NCBI GenBank assembly: GCA_001969505.1
Contig: LSSK01000562.1
Coordinates: forward strand, 1-14,493
Source: Zancudomyces culisetae
Taxonomy: Eukaryota; Kickxellomycota; Harpellomycetes; Harpellales; Legeriomycetaceae
DNA: 14,493 nucleotides
Direction: 5' to 3'
Positions 1 to 6,740 of the stretch are shown here, one piece after another (the stretch's first letter is position 1; every line of letters starts with the position of its first letter). A program made the position numbers and the translations under genes. The notes below the pieces were generated by a model. The model ran no database searches and had not been told where the DNA came from. It saw only the letters and a list, made by a program, of their open reading frames with translations.

Positions 1-360
1 GAACAACGACAACATAAATCTGTCATCAGGTATAGATAGAAACAGGTGAGTAGTTTAACTAGATATACAAAAGTTGAAAAAATTACATTTCCAATCGCGA
101 TTAAACCGGCATCGAACATTAAAAGTACCCCCAGCACTATCAAAGCAAAGCCAAATACTGACAAGGCGACGCCCAATTCTATGTTTAGAACAAAGCATGT
201 ATAAATATTTGAAATAAATGCATTTGATGTTCTGCAACTATCAGTAGTTGCCAACGAATTAGTTTTTTCTGAGAATACATCGCATAAAAATTTATGAAAT
301 TTATCGATAGACTTATTTTTGGCTAAATTTGAGCTTACTTTGTGAATCGGTTAAAAACAT
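1..360 (-). CDS. GOT1: Got1-family Golgi membrane protein, 5' part (gene runs off the left edge)
   Basis: Got1 proteins are small four-pass membrane proteins of ER/early Golgi membranes that support vesicle traffic and fusion. I assembled the gene by hand. Exon 1 (360-339) encodes MFLTDSQ plus one base of a Lys codon and ends at a GTAAGC donor. The intron is 338-179, ending CATAG. Exon 2 (178-69) gives KLGVALSVFGFALIVLG, then a run with FDAGLIAIGNVIF. This matches the family start (LTDxQKIGxGL...FDxALLAIGN) in order and spacing. A second intron, GTATAT (68) to GACAG (20), would continue with IYVVVV, which fits the second membrane segment. Reading through instead stays open but resembles the family less. 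The residues seen cover the cytosolic N-terminus, the first membrane helix, the conserved FD...AIGN loop and the start of the second helix. The remaining two-thirds of the protein is outside the window. The family call is firm; the second intron is tentative. Confidence 0.8.
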
Positions 361-973
361 TGTTCGTGTTATGCACTTAGATGTTCAAGAATTTGAAATT
401 TGTCGTTCTCGTTATTGTTGTAAATAGTAGTGAATTATTCCACCAGAGATCGAAAAGTAGACTTGGATACTGTGTTTAAGCCGGGTGATTTGAATAAGTA
501 ACTCAGCCAAACTAGTGTCTTGTAATTCCAAGCTTGAAAATTGGCAACTCTTTGTTGTGTGTTGTTTTTGGTGCAAACAAAGCTATATTTAACATAAATA
601 AATGATAATTATTTTAAATGGGCTTATTTCAATTCGATTCAGTAGAAAAAGAGCTTTCAAATTTGCAAATGACCAACATTTTCATTGTTGTAGTGTTTAT
701 TTTTTGTCATTTCTCTTTACTGACGCCAAATTTTTGTATTCCAAAATAAACAAATAGCCAATAATAATTGACATCGTCGCCTTGTAATGGAATAGCCAAT
801 GTGCTCAAATGATGGAAAATTCTAAATTGGGCATATAGAGGCAGAGGTATGTAATATACCCCAAACTTATCAGCTAGGCAGTAATAGCAACTCAGTCCAA
901 ATAATCAACAACTCAATCTCTATTTAAAACCGATCGTCCGTATATCAGGAAAATATCACGCTTCTATCATTCT
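361..973. other. Intergenic region upstream of GOT1
   Basis: I see no convincing gene here. It must hold the minus-strand promoter of GOT1, whose ATG is at 360, but no clear TATA box is visible. On the plus strand a TATTTAAA box at 921-928 lies 46 bp before the ATG of the candidate small gene at 974. A small imperfect palindrome (GGTAT...ATACC, about 847-861) is also present, with no evident function. Confidence 0.4.
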
Positions 974-1288
974 ATGGCTAAAACCAAGGTATATTCACTC
1001 AACATGTGCGAAAACGGCAACCAGAAATCTGGCTTTGCAGTAAAAAGAAAAGGAAAGAACGAAAAAAAACGGAAGAGTGAGGTAAAGCAGGAAAGGTGTG
1101 GCTGACCAGCCTGCATGCTTGCTTGATCGTACCAAGAACTAACTCTGCGGTCTCACGCCATTCTTTTCCTTCTAAACATAGCAACTTCTTCCCAATTTCC
1201 TAACTGTTTTCAGTCTAGTGTGACATCTATCCAGTTTGTAATTAATGAATTACACAAATTTCAGCCAATAGCAGAGATATTCATTTGA
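974..1288 (+). CDS. Candidate small two-exon gene, 60 residues, unknown function
   Basis: This is not a recognised family. Exon 1 (974-1081) begins MAKTKVYSLNMCENGNQKSG and ends in a strongly basic stretch, KRKGKNEKKRKSE, which resembles a nuclear localisation signal. A GAG|GTAAAG donor follows at 1082. The proposed intron (1082-1213) ends with a textbook fungal 3' splice site: CTAAC branch sequence, pyrimidine stretch, then CAG. Exon 2 (1214-1288) stays in frame and reads SSVTSIQFVINELHKFQPIA and four more residues to a TGA. A TATTTAAA box at 921-928 gives a plausible promoter. For: splice signals, phase and promoter agree. Against: the protein is short, has no known homologue that I recognise, and its sequence is low in complexity. 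It could instead be a 5' leader exon of something else or a non-coding transcript. Confidence 0.3.
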
Positions 1289-1335
1289 TTCTAGCGAATG
1301 TAAATCTATTTTTACCCACATGAAAAGCCAATGTT

Positions 1336-1377
1336 TCAACTTCATTTTCATCATTTTCATTATTTTCAATTTCAATA
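1336..1377. repeat. TTTTCA-rich short degenerate tandem repeat
   Basis: Units of roughly TTTTCA(T) recur here (TTTCAAC, TTCATTTTCATCATTTTCAT, TATTTTCAATTTCAATAC). The tract is pyrimidine-rich on the plus strand and lies about 80 bp upstream of the TATA box of the mannose-6-phosphate isomerase gene. It could be a nucleosome-excluding promoter tract; that role is inference. Confidence 0.4.
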
Positions 1378-1451
1378 CATTCTCATTCCCAATTCCATTT
1401 TTCAGTTCTTCCACCAGATGTGAGAAGATGGAGGTTTAGAATTGGCGAACC

Positions 1452-1459
1452 TATAAATA
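1452..1459 (+). promoter_or_regulatory. Probable TATA box of the mannose-6-phosphate isomerase gene
   Basis: The sequence CTATAAATAG matches the TATA consensus and lies about 190 bp before the ATG at 1645. This would give a 5' leader of roughly 150 nt. It is the best TATA match between the candidate small gene and the MPI start. Confidence 0.45.
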
Positions 1460-1644
1460 GGCTGCTGAAAAATACTTGGAACGTATATTTGACAGTTATC
1501 AGTATAAATTCACTTTACTTTGTATTTTTCAACACTAGTTGTTTTATAAACGCACATATTCAATTCAATATCAAAAAGCAGTTTTGCTTTGATACCAAAA
1601 AACAAACAACTGCACAAACGAAGAAACATCGAACGTCTTAAGCA

Positions 1645-3107
1645 ATGAAGGAGGTTTTCCGAATTACCTGTGGACTTCAGCATTACCATTGGGGAAAGTT
1701 GGGAGAAGACAGTAAGGTGTATCAACTCATAAAAGACGAGCTTGCAGAAAATGAAAAAGACCTTGAAAAGAAGCATTTTGCAGAGGTAAGCTTTCAGTAC
1801 ATTTTGGTTTATTTACTCAGTGTATTGGATCTAAGGGTTCAATATTCGCGAGCATAAGGGAGAATTATGAAACCATGTACCATTTACTTACTCTATCCGC
1901 CCACTCTCTCTCCTTTTTTTTTTGTTGATTTAACACCTCTAGCTGTTCAGTACAAAAAGACAGTTGTTCAACAAATAATGATGTATGAAAATAGCTGTGG
2001 ATGGGAACCCATCAAAGTGGAAGCTCGTATCTTTATAACGACAAAAAGGTTTCACTTAAAGAATACATTTTGGCTAACCCAGAAGAAGCGCTTGGAGAAG
2101 GCGTTTTAAACAAATTTGGTCAAGACTTGCCATTTTTGTATAAAATATTATCGGTAAACGCGGCACTCTCGATTCAGGCCCATCCAGGAAAAAAACTTGC
2201 AGAAAAACTCCATAAAAGTAGACCAGAAGTGTACAAGGATGATAACCACAAACCCGAAATGTCGATTGCATTAACAGATTTTGAGGCCATGTCTGGATTT
2301 AGATCTCTAGAAGAAATAGTAGAATTCCTCCGTAAACATCCATCGTTTTATGAGCTAGTTGGCAAGGAAAAAGCAGAGCGATTCATTCAAATATCTAGTG
2401 AAAAGGAAGCCTCCGAAAGCGAAAAGAGACAGGTTCTGAGAGATATATTTACTAAAGCCATGAAGACGGAGAAAACACAAGTGGAACAGCGGGTACATGA
2501 ACTATTGGAAGAGACCCGAGGTGGAAGTAATGTAAAGGGATCCATGGATGAACTTGTGCACAGACTTTTCTCTCAATACGGAAACGATATAGGGCTATTC
2601 TGTCCGTTTTTCTTAAACGTACTTCAATTGAAACCCGGAGAAGCCTTTTTCATGGGTGCAGATGAACCACATGCCTATATTTCAGGAGATTGTGTAGAAT
2701 GTATGGCCACCAGTGATAATGTTGTTAGAGCCGGACTAACACCAAAATTCAGAGACGTTGATGTTCTAGTAGATATGCTAACCTATGAATATGGCCCTGG
2801 TGAGGACAAATTGACAAAAGGCGCAAAGTGGGCAAACCACTCGCTGCTGTACAATCCACCCATTGATGAGTTTGCCGTTGTTCAAACTAAACTTAGGAAA
2901 AACGAGTGTGAAAAGCTGACTTTTGATGGGCCTGCTGTGATTATCGTCACTACAGGAAGCGGAACGATTGGCTTGGCCAACGAGAACTCGGCATCTCAAC
3001 AGACTGCACGTACAGGGTCTGCATTTTTCGCTTCTGCAAACACCGAGTTCTGTTTGAATGCTGAATCGGATGACTTTTTAGCTTACACAGCTTTTACCTC
3101 AGTTTAA
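1645..3107 (+). CDS. PMI40: Mannose-6-phosphate isomerase (type I phosphomannose isomerase)
   Basis: This cytosolic zinc enzyme interconverts fructose-6-phosphate and mannose-6-phosphate, feeding GDP-mannose for N- and O-glycosylation, GPI anchors and cell-wall mannan. Exon 1 is 1645-1785 (47 codons, start MKEVFRITCGLQHYHWGKLG). The GTAAGC...AATAG intron is 1786-1994. Exon 2 is 1995-3107 and opens with LWMGTHQSG, so the join restores FAELWMGTH, the family motif. An in-frame TAG just before 1995 makes this the only workable acceptor. The product is 417 residues, close to the usual 420-440. The zinc and active-site residues are all present: Q108 and H110 (SIQAHP), E135 (signature YKDDNHKPEM), H273 (PHAY), and R292 in NVVRAGLTPKF. 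The acceptor lies well downstream of the intron's long pyrimidine run (about 1908-1925) and skips several nearer AGs. The gene converges on TRAPPC13. The gene is also called MPI outside yeast. Confidence 0.96.
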
Positions 3108-3143
3108 ATGTCTTTTTTTAGAAAAAAACTAAAAAAACTAAAA

Positions 3144-3149
3144 AATAAA
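3144..3149 (+). terminator. Polyadenylation signal AATAAA of the isomerase gene
   Basis: An AATAAA hexamer lies 37 bp after the isomerase stop codon and directly abuts the stop codon of the opposing gene at 3151. Cleavage downstream of it would place the transcript end inside the opposing coding region. Confidence 0.5.
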
Positions 3150-3150
3150 A

Positions 3151-4599
3151 CTACAATACTAAAACGGTAATTGGGTCTTTAAATGTTGAAACAGCACCGT
3201 TGGTGGAACTCTTGAATATCAGGTCGCCAATGCTATGCACACCAACTGCCAGTGGTAGATAGTAAAGAGACATGTTTGCAGTTTCAAATGGTTGGAGGCG
3301 ATCTACTTTATGCTGGCTGAATCCACAGATGGCTATTGCCTGCGACTCTGCTGAGCTTAGAGCCTCGACCTCAATGTTCATTTCCGTCTCTGTGGTGTTT
3401 CGAATGGTGAGGCAAACCATAAACGGCTCTTCTAAAACCACTGTGTTTTCCCCATGAGTCTGTTTTGTTGTAACGTCAGTAGCTCCAGTGCCGGGTTTTT
3501 TTACAAGGTGGGCAATTGATATCCTGTCGAGTTCAATTGAATGTATTCCTGGGGAGTTTCTAACAAGCTGTGAGGTCTGCAGCCTCCCCGTAGTCCCAAA
3601 TGACCAACGCCAAATAATGTCTAGCTTCCCCAAAAGGGAAAGATAGCGCGCCTTTCGATAACTCTCGCTGTCTATATTAGCATTATTAAGTATGCTGTTT
3701 TTAGGTGTTAGCATGTACAAGTACTGTCTCGCACAATTTGGGTCAAGAAAAGGCGTGCTCCAAATCTCCTTGTCCTCAGAAACATTCAAGTTTGTCGCTT
3801 CGAATTCTGAATGTGGCTCCAATTCCATCTTTTCTAACCACATTACGTCCTTTGTAACATTTTGTATTTGAACCTCCAAATATACCTGATCTGCTTTCAA
3901 ATGATTGACCTTGGTTTTAACCATCAACGGGTTATCCACCTGGAATTTAAATATTTTTTTAATTGTTTGCCTGGCTTTAACTGCGTTAATGAATTCGATT
4001 GTGCAGACAATCACATGCACCCCCAATTCTTTTGTTTCGTGCTTGGCTTGGAAGTTGAATATCTGCTGGCTACCCAATACCACCCCCTCCTGTGCTGCTC
4101 CACCGCCACCGCCTTGTGCCTCAAAGCCGCTAGAAAAACTATCAAATATTGCTTGCTTTTGTGTATTAGACTGTACTTCTATTTTACATTTTACCGCGTG
4201 TAGTGTTTGCGGACTTTCGTTGATTATTAAGAATTGCAATACTACCTGCTCTCCCAAGTACAGCGAGCCAAATGCCTTTGGAATCAGCAATTTCTCAGAA
4301 ATGGGATAATTGAGCCTTTCTGTATCACCCATGAATCCAGTGTTGGTCTCCTCCTCAATCGCGTCCCTTTCTTCGCCCTTGTCCTGATTTTTGGTCTTTG
4401 TTTTGTAATGATTCGAAAGCTTTCCAAATTTTGCCCCCTCGCTCTTGTATAGATTATTTAGCCCCTGGAATATAACGCTTCGAGTACCCTTCTTCTCGTT
4501 CAAACTATGATCAAGAAAAAGAGGTTGAGAGTTGGATAGATTTGGCCGCGACAGCCTCATCACCTTTATGGAAATAGGAGCCTGATTCCTGTCTGCCAT
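3151..4599 (-). CDS. TRAPPC13: TRAPP complex subunit 13 (TRAPPC13, DUF974)
   Basis: TRAPPC13 is a peripheral subunit of metazoan-type TRAPP III, a Rab exchange factor and tether in ER-Golgi traffic and autophagy. The gene has a single exon of 482 codons. Family landmarks appear in order: KVMRLSRP (12-19), LLIPKAFGSLYLGE (104-117), KELGVHVIVCTIEF (190-203), KKIFKFQV (214-221), VYLEVQIQNVT (239-249), RQYLYML (291-297), LGKLDIIWR (323-331) and GRLQTSQL (338-345), then a C-terminal beta-rich region. The protein is longer than the human one (about 417). The extra length is mainly a charged insert at about residues 40-100, a glycine run near 163-167, and a linker near 368-382. The ATG at 4599 is the natural start because KVMRL follows 11 residues later, as in homologues. 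The upstream neighbour is divergent. Confidence 0.93.
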   Translation of the reverse strand: MADRNQAPISIKVMRLSRPNLSNSQPLFLDHSLNEKKGTRSVIFQGLNNLYKSEGAKFGKLSNHYKTKTKNQDKGEERDAIEEETNTGFMGDTERLNYPISEKLLIPKAFGSLYLGEQVVLQFLIINESPQTLHAVKCKIEVQSNTQKQAIFDSFSSGFEAQGGGGGAAQEGVVLGSQQIFNFQAKHETKELGVHVIVCTIEFINAVKARQTIKKIFKFQVDNPLMVKTKVNHLKADQVYLEVQIQNVTKDVMWLEKMELEPHSEFEATNLNVSEDKEIWSTPFLDPNCARQYLYMLTPKNSILNNANIDSESYRKARYLSLLGKLDIIWRWSFGTTGRLQTSQLVRNSPGIHSIELDRISIAHLVKKPGTGATDVTTKQTHGENTVVLEEPFMVCLTIRNTTETEMNIEVEALSSAESQAIAICGFSQHKVDRLQPFETANMSLYYLPLAVGVHSIGDLIFKSSTNGAVSTFKDPITVLVL

Positions 4600-4909
4600 C
4601 TATTGCGTTTTGTCTAGCTTTTTTTATATTTTTGTTCATAAGCTGAAAACAATTATAATTTTTGGAAATAGAAGTGAGTTTGTTAATTATTGCGCTACTT
4701 TTCATTACACCTATTTTTTTCGCATTCTCAACAAATCATGTTATTATAAATGTTGGGATTGATAATAATCTTGTGTGAAAAAAAAACTAGACAGAGTTGA
4801 TTTCCCATTTATTCAAGATTTATGCCTTTAAACTGGGATTACTAGAATCAAGAGAAACGGACGCAGAAAATCGCATTCCTCCCATCATTAACCCACGATA
4901 GAGTACAGA
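4600..4909. promoter_or_regulatory. Divergent promoter region between TRAPPC13 and the TCAIM-like gene
   Basis: These 310 bp separate two divergent start codons and must serve both genes. A minus-strand TATAAAAA at 4628-4621 is very near the TRAPPC13 ATG, so it may not act as a TATA box. A run of nine As lies near 4779-4787. No strong shared operator is visible. Confidence 0.4.
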
Positions 4910-5908
4910 ATGGACGTAGCGAAGCGAATAAAACCGATTTATCGAAGCTTGGCAAAGTTGATCCACCCCGATTTTTTCAACAACAATCCGACACAGAAGC
5001 TAAAGAACCAGGAAACCTTGCAGCTAGTCCAGAACTGGCTCAATCCTGCATTCAGCAAATCCCCATCTACAAGCACAATTAAATTATATATTCCACGCAC
5101 TGCCATAACCATGTATATTAACGACAGAAATGAAAAAGGACATCCAGCCACTGCTGTTCGCAAGGTAGAAATACAATCATTACAAGAGTTTCATGAATTA
5201 TGCTCAAAGGTTGGCGTTTTAAACACTGGGGATAAAAATGCAACTACAGAAACTAGCAGCTCATATGTAGCAAAATCCTCGTATCTGGGGGTGTTGCTAT
5301 TCATAAAGTTTATACGACACATCAAAACTCAGATTGATTTTGATCTACATAACATTGAAGAACTCGAAAAAGAATTGGAAAAAAATGTAAATTTCAACGA
5401 TCAAGCAGGGCTTTTTGACCCAAACATAAGAAACAAGTTAAACTCACTTCTGAGAGCCGCCAGACAAAAAGAAGCATACGATAATATAGGCAAAAAGAAA
5501 GCAAGAGGTGAGGAGCTTTACTCGCTGCTACGAAAATCAAATTTAAGTGCATATAGGGTAAACCCGAATGATCAGCCATCGGGTCCAGAATTTGTTTACA
5601 AGAAAAACGCCCGGTTAACACTTGATAAATCAAATATCTTTTTTAGCAAAGATGTTTCACCGAACAAGTGGTCAGACATTATAAATGAATTGGAGGTTTC
5701 TTTAAAAGAGCTGAGGTATGATCTATGGAAAGATATTCCTGTGATGATTATGAATAAGGGTAATGGTAACATCGGATCTCCCATACATTCCAAGTTTCCA
5801 GGGTTTATTGTTTTGCAGGCAGGTTTTGATATCCAGGAGGTCAATAGATACATTGATGCAAACCTATCTAGGATAAGGCTTGAAAGGATGAGTGTTAATA
5901 GCAAGTAA
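4910..5908 (+). CDS. TCAIM: TCAIM-like protein (DUF4460/DUF4461 family)
   Basis: The family is named after human TCAIM (T-cell activation inhibitor, mitochondrial), a mitochondrial protein; recent work ties TCAIM to regulated turnover of a mitochondrial enzyme, but its basic role is unclear. The gene is a single exon of 332 codons. Residues 7-23 read IKPIYRSLAKLIHPDFF, matching the DUF4460 start (LRPFYFAVHPDFF in human), which looks like a degenerate J-domain with HPD. NQETLQLVQNWL (32-43) follows as in the family. The middle (about 145-215) is basic and helical. The C-terminal part, with PVMIMNKGNGNIGSP and FPGFIVLQAGF, is where DUF4461 would sit, but I recognise it less well. At 332 residues it is much shorter than human TCAIM (about 496). 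The DUF4460 motif starts almost at the ATG, so no long presequence is visible. An in-frame TAA at 4889-4891 excludes an unspliced extension, though an upstream exon remains possible. Confidence 0.75.
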   Translation: MDVAKRIKPIYRSLAKLIHPDFFNNNPTQKLKNQETLQLVQNWLNPAFSKSPSTSTIKLYIPRTAITMYINDRNEKGHPATAVRKVEIQSLQEFHELCSKVGVLNTGDKNATTETSSSYVAKSSYLGVLLFIKFIRHIKTQIDFDLHNIEELEKELEKNVNFNDQAGLFDPNIRNKLNSLLRAARQKEAYDNIGKKKARGEELYSLLRKSNLSAYRVNPNDQPSGPEFVYKKNARLTLDKSNIFFSKDVSPNKWSDIINELEVSLKELRYDLWKDIPVMIMNKGNGNIGSPIHSKFPGFIVLQAGFDIQEVNRYIDANLSRIRLERMSVNSK

Positions 5909-6740
5909 TGTTCAAGATTCCTGCTGCTTTGAATTAATATTTCTCTGATCTTCTTGTTTTCAGAGAGTGAGATCTAAAGAACTGTGTATAAACTAGCAAT
6001 ACGGATTTGAATATGGCTGAAACATATAAATTTGCTAGTAATAAGGCAAGCCGTATTATGTTTACAGTGGGATTGTAGTTGTAGCAAATTTGTTAATAAA
6101 TGGACATTTTACATTTAGTAAGAACATGTATGCCAGGGATAGTAAAAAAAATGTATCTAACTTATCGGACTTGCCGCAGTGTATGCGAGTAATGACCAAT
6201 TTAGATCGTTTGATATAGTTAGCTGAAAGTTACAAGGGATAATGGGTATGAATGTACTCGCATCAGTTCACAATGACAATGCTATCTTGATACCCGTCTC
6301 ATTTCTGCCTACTTTGTTTTGTTGCTTGCCTGAACTTGGCCCTATTAAACAGTTTTAATCGCTTTTACTAATATTTCCACTACTAAATTATTGCAATTGT
6401 GCTTATCCATTCATTTAGTGGTGGATACTAACCAAAATGTGAAAATACATAAATCAAAAGTAAACATTTTTCTGCAAATCTGGCCAACAGATTTTGGCGT
6501 TTCTTATTCTGATGCTTATGTTTGATTTTTGCTTCTCACGGTGAGGGAAAAAATCGACAAAATAAAATATGGTGTAGAGTTTAATTCGGAGCGCTCCGTC
6601 TTAGAAAATTAGCAAAGAGTGGTCAGTGTTTTAAACACAATATTCAAAGTGGCGCACAATAAATCGAATTTGTTATAGGCTTTGAGCTGGATCTAGACTG
6701 TAATAAGTGGGTGGGATCTCAGACGCAGAAATCAAATAAC
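5909..6740. other. Intergenic region between the TCAIM-like and CANIN-domain genes
   Basis: I see no gene. The only open frames are very short, such as one of 21 codons near 6013. An AATAAA at 6095-6100 may end the upstream transcript. A GC-rich perfect palindrome at 6587-6598 and a small CTCAC-G-GTGAG inverted repeat at 6535-6545 stand out from otherwise AT-rich sequence. Confidence 0.4.
6587..6598. promoter_or_regulatory. 12-bp perfect palindrome CGG-N6-CCG, candidate zinc-cluster factor site
   Basis: CGGAGCGCTCCG reads identically on both strands and lies 143 bp before the ATG at 6741. An inverted CGG/CCG pair with a 6-bp spacer is the layout bound by dimers of fungal Zn2Cys6 factors; the Ppr1 type uses a 6-bp spacer and is often flanked by TT, as here (TTCGG). 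The geometry is seen directly; binding is inference. Confidence 0.35.

Noticed and set aside
44-50. Plus-strand donor-like CAGGTGAGT at the left edge
   Set aside because: It lies inside the minus-strand GOT1 gene, and no plus-strand exon supports it.
55-237. 60-codon minus-strand ORF over GOT1 exon 2
   Set aside because: It is a different frame from the Got1 reading and gives a Cys/Arg-rich product without family resemblance.
1867-2109. 80-codon ORF across the isomerase intron and exon 2
   Set aside because: It reads the isomerase exon in the wrong frame. Splicing to 1995 restores the conserved LWMGTH motif.
3862-4309. Antisense ORFs of 113 and 134 codons inside TRAPPC13
   Set aside because: They are shadows of a strongly conserved gene on the other strand and have no family features of their own.
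6711-6740. Upstream GTG start for the CANIN-type gene
   Set aside because: The GTG is in frame, but ATG at 6741 is the first standard start in a eukaryotic context.
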